From contig JBJHBM010000020.1 of NCBI GenBank assembly GCA_050485485.1, positions 1 through 41,133 on the forward strand: 41,133 nt of DNA. Reading direction: 5' to 3'. Positions 17,408-25,601 of the stretch are shown in pieces (position 1 is the stretch's first letter; every line of letters starts with the position of its first letter). A program made the translations under genes and the position numbers. Source of the stretch: WHSO01 sp050485485. Lineage in GTDB: Bacteria; Pseudomonadota; Alphaproteobacteria; SMXQ01. A model generated the notes under the pieces. The model did no database searches. It worked only from the letters and a program-made list of their open reading frames with translations, and had not been told where the DNA came from.

Positions 17408-18106
17408 ATGACCACGCTCAAGGTTCTCTCCGCAGGCGCCATGAAACCGGCGCTCTCCGCGCTCGCGCCCGCTTTCGGCGCCGCGCGTGGGGTCGAGGTG
17501 GCGCTGTCCTTCGGACCCGCGCCCGAGGTGAGCGCGAAGGCGCGCGACGCGTCGCACGATTTCTCGGTCGTGATCGGCCCCGACGCGGTGATCGGCGCGC
17601 TGGTCGCCGAGGGCCGCGTGCACGGCGAGGACCGGGTCGGGCTCGGCGGCGTGAAGGCGGCGGTGGCGGTCCATCGCGACGCGCCCGCGCCGGACCTCGC
17701 GACGCCCGACGCCGTGCGGGAAGCGGTGCGCGCGGCGAGCGCCATCGTCTACAATACGGCGTCCTCGGGCCAGTATATCGACGCCATGATCCGGGGACTC
17801 GGCATCGCCGAGGAGGTCGAGCCGCGCGTGCGGCGCTATCCGGACGCGGCGGAGGCGATGCGCTTCCTGGGCTCGCCCGAGGGCCGTACTGCCATCGGCT
17901 TCGGCCAGTCCTCGGCGATCCGCGGCTACGAATCCCAGTTCGCCATCCGCCTCGCGGGTGCCTTGCCCGACGCCATCGGCAACGTCACGGCCTATGTCGG
18001 CACGGTGGCGACCACCGCGCCCCAGCCCGAACTCGCCCGTGCGTTCCTCACGCATCTGGCGAGCGGCGAGGGCCGCGCCGCGCTCGCCGCCACCGGGGTC
18101 CAGTAG
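17408..18106 (+). CDS. ModA-like substrate-binding-domain protein without signal peptide
   Basis: 232 residues with the fold signature of molybdate-binding periplasmic proteins: LKVLSAGAMKPALSALAPAF at the N-terminus, DFSVVIGPDAVIGALVAEG near 50-68, ASAIVYNTASSGQYIDAMI near 111-129 and IGFGQSSAIRG near 161-171. The ATG at 17408 begins directly at the first beta strand, and no hydrophobic leader is present, so it should be cytosolic unless an upstream start is missed. No ABC permease or ATPase is next to it. It ends 9 bases before the convergent molybdenum hydroxylase gene. Ligand unknown. Confidence 0.8.
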   Translation: MTTLKVLSAGAMKPALSALAPAFGAARGVEVALSFGPAPEVSAKARDASHDFSVVIGPDAVIGALVAEGRVHGEDRVGLGGVKAAVAVHRDAPAPDLATPDAVREAVRAASAIVYNTASSGQYIDAMIRGLGIAEEVEPRVRRYPDAAEAMRFLGSPEGRTAIGFGQSSAIRGYESQFAIRLAGALPDAIGNVTAYVGTVATTAPQPELARAFLTHLASGEGRAALAATGVQ

Positions 18107-18115
18107 GCCCGCGCC

Positions 18116-20299
18116 TCACCGTGCGGCGGCGCGGGCCTCGGCGATCATGGCGCGCACGCGCTCGGGCGTGAACGGCAGTTCGCGCAGCCGCACGCCGAGC
18201 GCGTAGTAGAGCGCGATGGCGACGGCGGCGCCCGCCGGCGCCTGGCTGCCTTCGCCCGAGCCGAGGTAGGGCGCGCCCGGCCGGTCGATCAGCACGGTCT
18301 CGACTGCCGGGGCGTCAGGCAGGCGCAGGATCGGATAGGTTTCCCAGTCCACCGAGGTCACGCGCACCGGGTCGAACCGCACGCGCTCCTTCATCCAGCT
18401 CACCGCCTGCAGGAATCCGCCCTCGAGCTGGCAGGCGAGCGCGGCGCGGCTCACCACCTGCCCGGCGTCGCCCGCGACCACGCCCCGCACCACGCGGTAG
18501 GTGCCCTTGTCCGGGTCCGCTTCCACCTCGCAGCCGACCGCGCAATAGGCCTTGGAGTTCTTGTAGCGGTTGAAGGCGATGCCGAGCCCGCGCCCGGAGC
18601 CCGGCGTCTGGACGCGCCAGCCGATGCCGCGCGCCGCCGCCTCCAGCACGTCGCGCCCGCGCGCATCCGACAGATGGCGCAGACGGAAGGCGAGCGGGTC
18701 CTGGCCGGCGGCTTCCGCCAGCTCGTCCATGAAGCACTCGATCGCGAAGATGTTGGCGAAATTGCCGAGCCCGCGCAGCGAGCTGGTGCGCAGCGGCTGC
18801 GCCGCGACGAAGTGCGACACCACGCGCGCGCGCGGAAAGTCGTAGTAGGCCCGGGCGTTGCGGTGCGCCCCCGATTCCTTGGAGAAGTTCTGGCGCGCGC
18901 GCGGCCGCGCGCGGCGCGGCTCCCTATGCCAGTCGGCGACCAGGCTGGAGCGCTCCGCCGTGGTGGGGCGCGGCCGGCCCTGGTGGGTGGTGGACCACAG
19001 GTCGAGGTTCCAGTCGACGACGGCGCCGGTGGCGTCCACGCTCGCGCGCGTCATCAGCACCTGGGCGGGCCCGTAGGGCTCCCAGCGGTGCTCGTCCTCG
19101 CGAGTCCATTGTAGCTTGACCGGCCGCCCCGGCGCCTCGAGGGCGAGCAGCGCCGCGTCGAAGGAGACGTCGTCGGCGCCGTTGTGGCCGTAGCAGCCGG
19201 CGCCCTGGGCATGGACGATGCGGATGGCGTCCTCGGCCATGCCGAGCGAGCCCGCGACCGCGCGCCGCAGCGGATAGGGGCCCTGGCTTGGCGACCAGAT
19301 CGTGAGCCGGCCGCCTTCCGCCAGCGCGACGGCGGCCGAGGGGCCGACCGAGCCGTGGGCGAAGTAGGGCTTGGCGTAGGCCGCTTCCAGGGTGAAGGCG
19401 GCGTCGGCGGGCGGCGGCGCCATCTCGGGCGCGGGCGCGTCCACGGTGGTGCCGTCCACCACGGGGTTGGCGGAGCCTTCGTTCGCGATATGCCAGTCGT
19501 AGAGCGTGTCCTCGTCAGGCAGGGTCGCGGGCTCGTCCCAGCGCGCGGCCTCGGCGAGCGCCTTGCGCGCGACAAGCGCGTGCCATTCGCTGTCCGCGAT
19601 CACGCCGACGAAGTCGCCGCTCCGCACCACCTTGACCACGCCCGGCAGGCGCAGAGCCGCTTCCGCGTCGAGCGACGCGAGCCGCGCGTCGTAGGACGGC
19701 GGGCGCAGCACGCAGGCGTGCAGCATGTCCTTCATGCGGAGGTCGTGGACGAACACCGGCGCGCCCGTCACCTTGGCGCGCGCGTCGATCTCGGGCACCT
19801 CGCGGCCGACCACGCGGTAGCGGGCGGGGTCCTTGCGCGGCGCGGTCCCCGTCACCTCGATCCCGAACGGCTTTCCGCCCTGCAGCTCCCAGTAGGTGAC
19901 CTGGCGGTTGGCGGCGGCGGAGCGCACCGTCCCGTCCTCGACCGAGAGCGTGTCCGGATCCACGCCGAGCGTCTCCGCCGCGCGCGCCAACAGGAAGGCG
20001 CGCGCTTCGGCGGCGGCGTGAAGCATGGCATGGCCCGATTCCTCCATCGAGGCCGAGCCCGAGGTCACGTTCTCGTCTACCACCTCGCCGGTCGCGCCGC
20101 TGACCACGCGCACGCGCGCGAGCGCGACGTCGAGCTCCTCGGCGGCGATCATGGCGACGGCGGTCTTGATGCCCTGGCCGATCTCGACCTTGCCGGTGCG
20201 CGCGATCACGGTGCCGTCGGCGTTGACGGCAAGCCACGAATCGAGCCGCGCGTCGCGGCGCAGGCTGCCGGGGAGCTTCCTGGGCGCGGCCTCGGTCAT
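18116..20299 (-). CDS. Molybdopterin-binding large subunit of a xanthine dehydrogenase / IorB-family hydroxylase
   Basis: 727 residues. It has the Mo-enzyme pattern GKVEIGQGIKTAVAMIAAEEL near the N-terminus, ARYRVVGREVPEIDARAKVTG, a central CYGHNGADDVSFDAALLA segment, SLRGLGNFANIFAIECFMDELAE in two parts of a cofactor loop, and the C-terminal GSGEGSQAPAGAA, which holds the expected active-site Glu. Together with the separate 2Fe-2S subunit and no FAD subunit this is the two-subunit isoquinoline/aldehyde oxidoreductase layout, which passes electrons to a cytochrome or other carrier. No Tat leader is seen at this start. The start ATG overlaps the small-subunit stop (ATGA). The substrate is unknown. 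Confidence 0.92.
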   Translation of the reverse strand: MTEAAPRKLPGSLRRDARLDSWLAVNADGTVIARTGKVEIGQGIKTAVAMIAAEELDVALARVRVVSGATGEVVDENVTSGSASMEESGHAMLHAAAEARAFLLARAAETLGVDPDTLSVEDGTVRSAAANRQVTYWELQGGKPFGIEVTGTAPRKDPARYRVVGREVPEIDARAKVTGAPVFVHDLRMKDMLHACVLRPPSYDARLASLDAEAALRLPGVVKVVRSGDFVGVIADSEWHALVARKALAEAARWDEPATLPDEDTLYDWHIANEGSANPVVDGTTVDAPAPEMAPPPADAAFTLEAAYAKPYFAHGSVGPSAAVALAEGGRLTIWSPSQGPYPLRRAVAGSLGMAEDAIRIVHAQGAGCYGHNGADDVSFDAALLALEAPGRPVKLQWTREDEHRWEPYGPAQVLMTRASVDATGAVVDWNLDLWSTTHQGRPRPTTAERSSLVADWHREPRRARPRARQNFSKESGAHRNARAYYDFPRARVVSHFVAAQPLRTSSLRGLGNFANIFAIECFMDELAEAAGQDPLAFRLRHLSDARGRDVLEAAARGIGWRVQTPGSGRGLGIAFNRYKNSKAYCAVGCEVEADPDKGTYRVVRGVVAGDAGQVVSRAALACQLEGGFLQAVSWMKERVRFDPVRVTSVDWETYPILRLPDAPAVETVLIDRPGAPYLGSGEGSQAPAGAAVAIALYYALGVRLRELPFTPERVRAMIAEARAAAR

Positions 20300-20766
20300 C
20301 GCGCCATCTCCCGCGCCGCGCGCGTCACGGCGGCGACGATGCGGTCGTGGCTGCCGCAGCGGCACAGGTTGTCCTGGAGCGCCGTGCGGATCGCGGCCTC
20401 GTCGGGGTCCGGGTCGGCGTCGAGCAGCGCCTTGGCCGCCATGATGAAGCCGGAGGTGCAATAGCCGCACTGATAGGCGTGGAGGTCCGCGAAGGCCTGC
20501 TGCAGCGGGTGCAGCGCGTCGTCCCGGGCGAGCCCCTCGATGGTGAGGACGTCCTTGCCCGCCGCCTCGGCGAGGGTCACGGCGCAGGCGAAGGCACGCG
20601 TCCCGTCCACCAGCACGGTGCAGCTGCCGCACTGCTCGGCGCCGCAGCCGTATTTGGTGCCGGTGAGCCCGAGCAGGTCGCGGAGCGCGTAGAGCAGCGG
20701 CATGTCGGGCTCGGCCTCGAGCGTGTGGGGCTTCCCGTTGACGTTGAGCGTGACGGCGCCGGCCAT
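20296..20766 (-). CDS. (2Fe-2S) small subunit of the molybdenum hydroxylase
   Basis: 156 residues with two 2Fe-2S clusters. The plant-type cluster uses Cys41, Cys46, Cys49 and Cys61 (GCGAEQCGSC). The helical-domain cluster uses Cys100, Cys103, Cys135 and Cys137 (QCGYCTSGF and CRCG). This is the IorA/CoxS type. GGGGGAGG lies just upstream of the ATG at 20766. It is the first gene of a two-gene operon and faces the maturation operon across 155 bases. Confidence 0.96.
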   Translation of the reverse strand: MAGAVTLNVNGKPHTLEAEPDMPLLYALRDLLGLTGTKYGCGAEQCGSCTVLVDGTRAFACAVTLAEAAGKDVLTIEGLARDDALHPLQQAFADLHAYQCGYCTSGFIMAAKALLDADPDPDEAAIRTALQDNLCRCGSHDRIVAAVTRAAREMAR

Positions 20767-20841
20767 GTCCTCCCCCGGGTTTGTCGTGGTCTTGTGCGAC
20801 CGGTTGTGCCGGGCCGCCCGGGGCCTGTCAAGGCGCCGGCC

Positions 20842-20869
20842 TTGTCTGGCGGCGCGGGCATGCTATATG
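20842..20869 (+). promoter_or_regulatory. Possible promoter of the xdhC maturation operon
   Basis: TTGTCT (20842-20847), 16 bases, TATATG (20864-20869). Downstream, ATATCGG occurs twice within 25 bases (near 20880 and 20895). The divergent promoter of the hydroxylase subunits must lie in the same 155-base gap; I could not fix it. Confidence 0.35.
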
Positions 20870-20921
20870 TTCAAACGAATATATCGGAAAACGGATATCG
20901 GGAAGACGAGGGAGCCGAGCC

Positions 20922-21257
20922 ATGACGGACATCGTGCCGGGCGCCGAGGACGACGTGCTCGCGGTCGCGCAACGCTGGAAGGCGGAGGGGCGCGAGGTGG
21001 CGCTCGCTACCGTGGTCACCACCTGGGGCTCCAGCCCACGCCCGGTCGGCAGCCAGCTCGCGGTGGACGCCGACGGCCATTTCGCGGGCTCGGTCTCGGC
21101 AGGCTGCGTCGAGAACGCGGTGGTCGAGACCGCGACCCGGGTGATCCGCGAGGGCAAGCCCCGGCTGCTCGACTTCGGCATCGCCGACGACCAGGCCTGG
21201 GAAGTGGGCCTTTCGTGCGGCGGCAAGATCGAGATCTTCGTCGAGAAGGTCCGATGA
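20922..21257 (+). CDS. XdhC/CoxI N-terminal-domain protein (molybdenum hydroxylase maturation)
   Basis: 111 residues covering only the XdhC_CoxI domain: ALATVVTTWGSSPRPVGSQL near 27-46, SVSAGCVENAVV with the conserved Cys, and VGLSCGGKIEIFVE at the end with a second conserved Cys. XdhC binds Mo cofactor, helps its sulfuration and hands it to the apo-enzyme. In the common single-chain form a Rossmann domain follows; here it is a separate gene that starts within the stop codon (ATGA at 21254). Confidence 0.93.
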   Translation: MTDIVPGAEDDVLAVAQRWKAEGREVALATVVTTWGSSPRPVGSQLAVDADGHFAGSVSAGCVENAVVETATRVIREGKPRLLDFGIADDQAWEVGLSCGGKIEIFVEKVR

Positions 21258-21982
21258 AGGCATCCCGGCTCGACGCGCTGCTTGCCGCGCGCGATGCGAA
21301 GCGCGGCGTGGCGCGGCTCACCGACATCGCGACCGGTGCCGAGACGCTGGTGGTGGACGGCACGGCGGAGGGCGACATCGCGCTCGAAGGCGCGCTCGCC
21401 GATGCCGTCGCGGAGGCGCTCGCGCGCGAGCGCAGCGGACTCTTCGAGGGCGGCGGGCGGCGCATCTTCATCCACGTGTTGGCGCCGCCGCTGCGGCTCG
21501 CCATCGTCGGCGCGGGGCATATCTCCCAGTATCTCTCCAGGATCGCGGCGGAGACCGGGTTCGAGGTCACCGTGATCGACCCGCGCACCACCTACGCGAG
21601 CGCGGCGCGTTTTCCCGGCGCGAAGCTCAGCCACGACTGGCCCGACGAGGCGCTCGCGGCGTTCGCCCTCGACCGGCGCTCCGCGGTCGTCACGCTGAGC
21701 CACGACCCCAAGCTCGACGAGCCCGCCCTCGCGGCCGCGCTCGGATCGGACGCCTTCTTCATCGGCGCGCTGGGTTCGCGCAAGACCCAGGACCAGCGCC
21801 GCGCGCGCATGAAGGCGCAGGGCTTCTCCGACGCCGACCTCGACCGCATTCACGGGCCGGTCGGACTCGACATCGGCGCGCTGTCGCCGGCCGAGATCGC
21901 GGTCGCCATCGTCGCCCAGATCATCGACGTCCTGCGCCCCAAGAAGAAGGGCATCCCCGACAAGGGCCGCGCCGCCGCATGA
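21254..21982 (+). CDS. XdhC Rossmann-domain protein (second half of split XdhC)
   Basis: 242 residues. An N-terminal part of about 80 residues has a VARLTDIATGAETLV start. The Rossmann domain then begins with LRLAIVGAGHISQYLSRIA and has TVIDPRTTYASAARFP, VVTLSHDPKLDEPAL and FFIGALGSRKTQDQRRARM, ending in IGALSPAEIAVAIVAQII. These are the XdhC_C family signatures. The N-terminal part looks like a degenerate piece of the XdhC_CoxI domain without its CGG motif. It overlaps genes on both sides by four bases, so the maturation genes form a tightly coupled operon. Confidence 0.93.
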   Translation: MKASRLDALLAARDAKRGVARLTDIATGAETLVVDGTAEGDIALEGALADAVAEALARERSGLFEGGGRRIFIHVLAPPLRLAIVGAGHISQYLSRIAAETGFEVTVIDPRTTYASAARFPGAKLSHDWPDEALAAFALDRRSAVVTLSHDPKLDEPALAAALGSDAFFIGALGSRKTQDQRRARMKAQGFSDADLDRIHGPVGLDIGALSPAEIAVAIVAQIIDVLRPKKKGIPDKGRAAA

Positions 21983-22599
21983 GCGGTACCCCGCCCGGCG
22001 CGCGCGTGGCGGCGGTGGTGCTTGCCGCCGGGCGCTCGACCCGGGCGGGAGCGATCAACAAGCTCACCGCCGAGGTCGCCGGCAAGGCCATTGTCGCCCA
22101 TGTGGCGGACACGCTGCTCGCCGGCCCCGCCCGCCCCGTGATCGTGGTGACGGGCCACGAGGCGGCGGCGGTGCGCGCCGCGCTCGCGGGCCGCGACGTA
22201 ACCTTCGCCCACAATCCGCGCTACGCCGAAGGGGTCTCGACCTCGATCGCGGCGGGCATCGCCGCCGTGCCCGAAGACTGCACGGGCGCGCTGGTCGCGC
22301 TCGGCGACATGCCGGGCCTCGCCGCGGGCGACGTCGCGCGCCTTCTCGCCGCCTTCGACGGCAGCGCCGCCTGCGTGCCGGTGGCGGGCGGACGGCGCGG
22401 CAATCCGGTAGTGTTCCCGCGCGCGTCGTTCGCGCGTCTCCTGCGCCTCGAAGGGGACGCGGGCGCGCGCGCGCTCCTCGCTTCGGGCGCGTTCGCGGTG
22501 CGCGAGGTGCCGCTGGAAGGCACCGGCACGCTCGCGGATCTCGACACCGAGGCGGAGATCGCGGCGTGGCGGCGCGGTCGCGGCGACGCACAAGAATGA
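21979..22599 (+). CDS. MobA-like nucleotidyltransferase (molybdenum cofactor cytidylyltransferase type)
   Basis: 206 residues of the MobA/MocA NTP-transferase family. Motifs are VVLAAGRSTRAGAINKL at 14-30, the metal-binding VALGDMPGL near 111-119, and GGRRGNPVVFPR near 136-147. MocA attaches CMP to the cofactor used by xanthine-dehydrogenase-family enzymes, which fits its place behind the xdhC halves. The nucleotide-binding loop reads STRAGAINKL, with the usual RMG partly replaced. The start overlaps the previous stop (ATGA). Confidence 0.9.
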   Translation: MSGTPPGARVAAVVLAAGRSTRAGAINKLTAEVAGKAIVAHVADTLLAGPARPVIVVTGHEAAAVRAALAGRDVTFAHNPRYAEGVSTSIAAGIAAVPEDCTGALVALGDMPGLAAGDVARLLAAFDGSAACVPVAGGRRGNPVVFPRASFARLLRLEGDAGARALLASGAFAVREVPLEGTGTLADLDTEAEIAAWRRGRGDAQE

Positions 22600-22624
22600 T
22601 CGTCGCCCGTCTTGAGGCTTGACA

Positions 22625-22642
22625 GAACCCGCGTTCGGGTTC
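22625..22642 (+). terminator. Hairpin after the MobA-like gene
   Basis: GAACCCG (22625-22631) pairs with CGGGTTC (22636-22642) around CGTT. It lies 25 bases after the operon's last stop and has no T-tract, so it may be a weak terminator or an mRNA 3' end stabiliser. TTGACA overlaps its left side at 22619-22624. Confidence 0.35.
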
Positions 22643-22853
22643 GGAATTGCGCCCAACGTAAATAAAGCGGCGTCCGGTCATCGTGACGCGAAGGACGCCG
22701 CGCCAGGGTCGGTTTCCGTCGGTCCATTTTCGGCTCGATGATTCATGTGGCGGGCACGCATGCCATGAGGCGCCCGCCGGGATTCGACTCCGGCGCATTC
22801 TCTCCAGTCGTCAGGCGGCCGCTGCCCGGGCGGCAGGCCGCCGTAGGGGGAGG

Positions 22854-22879
22854 AACGGCGGGCCTCGTGCCCGCCGTTT
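22854..22879 (+). terminator. Terminator-like hairpin before the hydrolase gene
   Basis: AACGGCGGGC (22854-22863) and GCCCGCCGTT (22869-22878) make a perfect 10-bp stem with loop CTCGT, then one further T. It stands 46 bases before the ATG at 22925, so it could end an upstream transcript or act as an attenuator. Confidence 0.5.
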
Positions 22880-22924
22880 CCGCGTCCGCGGACAGGGAAC
22901 GGCAACGCCGGGGAACGGGCACGC

Positions 22925-23743
22925 ATGCGCATCTACATCGGAGACGCGGAACTGGCCGTCGATGTCCACGGGCCGGAAACGGGACCGGCGGTGGTGCTGC
23001 TGCATTCGGTGGGACTTTCGACGCGGGCCGGCTGGCGTGCCCAGGTGCCCGCGCTCGCCGATGCGGGCTACCGCGTGGTGGCCTTCGACTTCCGTGGCCT
23101 CGGCGAATCGGCGAAGGGCGCCCGCGCGCCGGGCGTCGCCGTCTTCGCCGACGACCTCGCCCGACTGATGGATGCGCTCGGCATCGCGCGCGCGGCGCTC
23201 GCGGGCGTCTCGCTCGGCGGCTTCGTCGCGCAGGCTTTCGCGCTCGCGCAGCCCGGGCGCGTGCGCGCGCTGGCGCTGGTCTCGACCGCGTGTCGGATCG
23301 CGGCCGGCAATACCGGCGCCCGCGCGGCGCGCAACCAGCGCATCCGCGAGGCGGGAATGGCGGTCGCCGCGGGCCCCCAGATCGACAGCCATTTCGCGGA
23401 AGGCTTCCGCCGCGCCAACCCGGAAGTGATGGACTGGTACCGCGGCCACTATCTCGCCAACGATCCCGAAACCTATATCGCCGTCATGGAGGACCTCGGC
23501 CGGTTCGACACCTGCGCGCGTCTCGGCGGGATCGGCTGCCCGACGCTGGTGGTGGCGGGCGCGGAGGACGCGAGCAGCGTCGCGGGCGGAGTGCCGGGCC
23601 GTGCCGCCCGCGCCCTCGCCGAGGCCATCCCGGGCGCGCGTCTCGAGATGATCGCGGGCGCGCATCACTATCCGCAGATCGAGGCGGCGGACGCCTTCAA
23701 CCGCGTGCTGCTCGGCTTTCTCGCGCGCTTGAGCGCGGCGTGA
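22925..23743 (+). CDS. Alpha/beta hydrolase, 3-oxoadipate enol-lactonase-like
   Basis: 272 residues. It has HSVGLSTRAGW near the oxyanion hole, VVAFDFRGLGES, the nucleophile elbow AGVSLGGF, the acid in VVAGAEDASS and the His in AGAHHYPQIE. The order and length resemble PcaD-like lactonases, but no beta-ketoadipate pathway gene is near, so the substrate is open. It starts at ATG 22925 and is followed after 38 bases by msrB on the same strand. Confidence 0.8.
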   Translation: MRIYIGDAELAVDVHGPETGPAVVLLHSVGLSTRAGWRAQVPALADAGYRVVAFDFRGLGESAKGARAPGVAVFADDLARLMDALGIARAALAGVSLGGFVAQAFALAQPGRVRALALVSTACRIAAGNTGARAARNQRIREAGMAVAAGPQIDSHFAEGFRRANPEVMDWYRGHYLANDPETYIAVMEDLGRFDTCARLGGIGCPTLVVAGAEDASSVAGGVPGRAARALAEAIPGARLEMIAGAHHYPQIEAADAFNRVLLGFLARLSAA

Positions 23744-23781
23744 GGCGGGCGCACAATGCCGGTTCCACGACGGAGGCCGCG

Positions 23782-24177
23782 ATGACGGAAAAGATCGAGA
23801 AATCGCGCGAGGACTGGCGCCGGCAGCTCTCGGAGGAGGAATACCGCGTCACGCGCGAGAAGGGGACGGAGCGCGCCTTCACCGGCCGCTACTGGGACTG
23901 CCACGATCCCGGCACCTACGTCTGCGTGTGCTGCGGCGCGCCGCTGTTCGCTGCCGACGACAAGTTCGAATCCGGCACCGGCTGGCCGAGCTTCGTGCGC
24001 CCGCTCTCGGAGGAGGCGGTCGCGACCGAACTCGACGCCGGCTACGGCATGATCCGCACCGAGGCCCTGTGCGCGCGCTGCGACGCCTATCTGGGCCACG
24101 TCTTCCCCGACGGGCCGAAGCCGACCGGCCTGCGCTACTGCATCAACTCGGCCGCGCTCCGGCTCGAGAAGAAATAG
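23782..24177 (+). CDS. msrB: Peptide-methionine (R)-S-oxide reductase MsrB
   Basis: 131 residues. It repairs the R form of methionine sulfoxide. The structural zinc is held by Cys48/Cys51 and Cys97/Cys100. The catalytic Cys120 lies in GLRYCINSAAL, and the substrate region FESGTGWPSF is intact. The resolving cysteine of some MsrBs, in the region near 60-70, is not seen; other cysteines or thioredoxin may resolve. It faces the convergent GlcG/HbpS gene with only 3 bases between. Confidence 0.96.
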   Translation: MTEKIEKSREDWRRQLSEEEYRVTREKGTERAFTGRYWDCHDPGTYVCVCCGAPLFAADDKFESGTGWPSFVRPLSEEAVATELDAGYGMIRTEALCARCDAYLGHVFPDGPKPTGLRYCINSAALRLEKK

Positions 24178-24180
24178 GGC

Positions 24181-24606
24181 TCACGGCAATCCTTCGAGCT
24201 TGACCGCTTCGGCGCCCGCCAGGGCGCAGGCCTCGTCCTGCTCGGAGGTCGCGCCGGTGACGCCGACGGCGCCCACGACCGCGCCACCGGGGCCGCGCAG
24301 CAGCACGCCGCCCCGCACCGGAAAGTAGTGCGGCGTCATGGCCTGCAGCGCGCCCACCAGGACCGGGTTGCGGGTCGCCTGCTCGGCGAGCCGCGTGGTC
24401 CCCTCGCCGCGCATCGCCGCGGTCCAGGCCTTGGCGCGCGCGATCTCGAAGCGGATGGGCGGGCAGCCGTCCTCGGCCAGGTAGCCGCGCAGGTGCCCGC
24501 CCGCGTCCACCACGGCCGCCGCCATCGGGGGCAGTTTCCCGCGGCGCGCCGTGCGCAGCGCGGCGTCGATGATGGTGCGGGCCTGTTTCTCGGTGATGTC
24601 GGCCAT
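24181..24606 (-). CDS. GlcG/HbpS-family heme-degrading-domain protein
   Basis: 141 residues with the family features KLPPMAAAVVDAGGHLRGYLAEDG, a central RFEIARAKAWTAA helix, HYFPVRGGVLL and the end VGAVGVTGATSEQDEACALAG. HbpS binds haem outside cells in Streptomyces, and GlcG copies sit in glycolate oxidase operons; neither role can be assigned here. GGGAGGG lies about 9 bases before the ATG at 24606. There is no signal peptide. It is divergent from the TauE/SafE gene. Confidence 0.9.
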   Translation of the reverse strand: MADITEKQARTIIDAALRTARRGKLPPMAAAVVDAGGHLRGYLAEDGCPPIRFEIARAKAWTAAMRGEGTTRLAEQATRNPVLVGALQAMTPHYFPVRGGVLLRGPGGAVVGAVGVTGATSEQDEACALAGAEAVKLEGLP

Positions 24607-24699
24607 GACGATACCCTCCCGTGCCGGTGGTCCCCGGTTCGGGCCGCTTGTAGCATGAATGGGCGCGGGGTATGAATCGCGCCGCATCCCCGGAGCTTC

Positions 24700-25521
24700 A
24701 TGGACGATCTCGCCTTCCTCCTGGCCGTGCTGGCGGCCCTCGCCGCCGTCGGCGCCTTCGCCGGGCTGATCGCGGGCCTGCTCGGCATCGGCGGCGGCAT
24801 CGTGATCGTGCCGGCGCTGTGGCACGTGGGCGTGCTGTTCGGCGTGGCCGAGGTCCACCGCATGCACGTCGCGGTCGGCACCTCGCTCGCGGTGATCGTG
24901 CTGACCTCGCTGGTCTCGATGCGCGCCCATCGCCGCCACGGCGCGGTGGACGGCGCGATCCTGCGCGCCTACGGGCCGGGCGTGCTGGCGGGGGTCCTGG
25001 CCGGCGCGGCGATCGCCGCCGTCGTCTCGGGCGCGGTGCTGACGGCGGTGTTCGCGGTCGCGGCGCTGGCGGTCTCGATCAACATGGCGCTCGGCGACCG
25101 TGCCCGCAGGCTCGGGACGCGGCTGCCCGGGCGGGCGGCGACCACGGCGTTCGGGCTGCTCACCGGGTCGGTCTCAACCCTCGCCGGGATCGGCGGCGGC
25201 GCGATGACGGTCGCGATCCTCACGCTCTACTCGGTGCCGATTCACCTCGCGGTCGGCACCTCGGCGGCGGTCGGCGCTATCGTGTCGGTGCCGGGGGCCG
25301 CCGGGTTCGCCGCCATCGGCTGGAGCGCGACCGCCCTGCCGCCCCTTTCGCTCGGCTACGTCAACCTCGCCGCCTTCGCCGCGATCGCGCCCACCGCCGC
25401 GCTGACGGCCCCTTACGGCGCGCGCCTCGCCCACCGCCTGCCGCGCCTCGTGCTCGCGCGCGTCTTCGCCGCCTTTCTCGGCATCGCCGCCGCCCACATG
25501 CTGTGGAGCCTGTGGGGATAG
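24700..25521 (+). CDS. TauE/SafE-family membrane permease (sulfite exporter family)
   Basis: 273 residues with about eight hydrophobic helices in two related halves. The first half has AGLIAGLLGIGGGIVIVPAL (about 22-41). The second half has TGSVSTLAGIGGGAMTVAILTLY (about 152-174). The repeated GIGGG loops are the family hallmark. Members move sulfite, sulfoacetate or other small organosulfur or carboxylate anions out of or into cells. It lies 80 bases before the racemase-like cluster on the same strand and could export or import its substrate; this is inference. Confidence 0.93.
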   Translation: MDDLAFLLAVLAALAAVGAFAGLIAGLLGIGGGIVIVPALWHVGVLFGVAEVHRMHVAVGTSLAVIVLTSLVSMRAHRRHGAVDGAILRAYGPGVLAGVLAGAAIAAVVSGAVLTAVFAVAALAVSINMALGDRARRLGTRLPGRAATTAFGLLTGSVSTLAGIGGGAMTVAILTLYSVPIHLAVGTSAAVGAIVSVPGAAGFAAIGWSATALPPLSLGYVNLAAFAAIAPTAALTAPYGARLAHRLPRLVLARVFAAFLGIAAAHMLWSLWG

Positions 25522-25601
25522 GAGACAGGGATCGGGTTGCGTCAGGTCCCGAGACGCGCGATTGTGGGGGCAACGAACCATAACCGGGAGGGGGAGAACA
25601 C

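Larger units (their letters stand above)
22600..22924. other. Structured intergenic region of 325 bases
   Basis: No convincing gene. It holds at least four inverted repeats: 22625-22642; GCGGCGTCC/GGACGCCGC at 22667-22675 and 22693-22701; a GGCGGCC...GGCCGCC pair at about 22814-22842; and a perfect 10-bp stem at 22854-22878. A T-arm-like CCGGGATTCGACTCCGG lies at 22777-22793, but no tRNA can be folded. Part could be a long leader of the hydrolase gene or a small RNA. Confidence 0.45.

Noticed and set aside
22777..22793. T-arm-like sequence CCGGGATTCGACTCCGG suggesting a tRNA or tmRNA remnant
   Set aside because: No acceptor stem, anticodon arm or CCA could be fitted around it; the TTCGA core alone is not enough.
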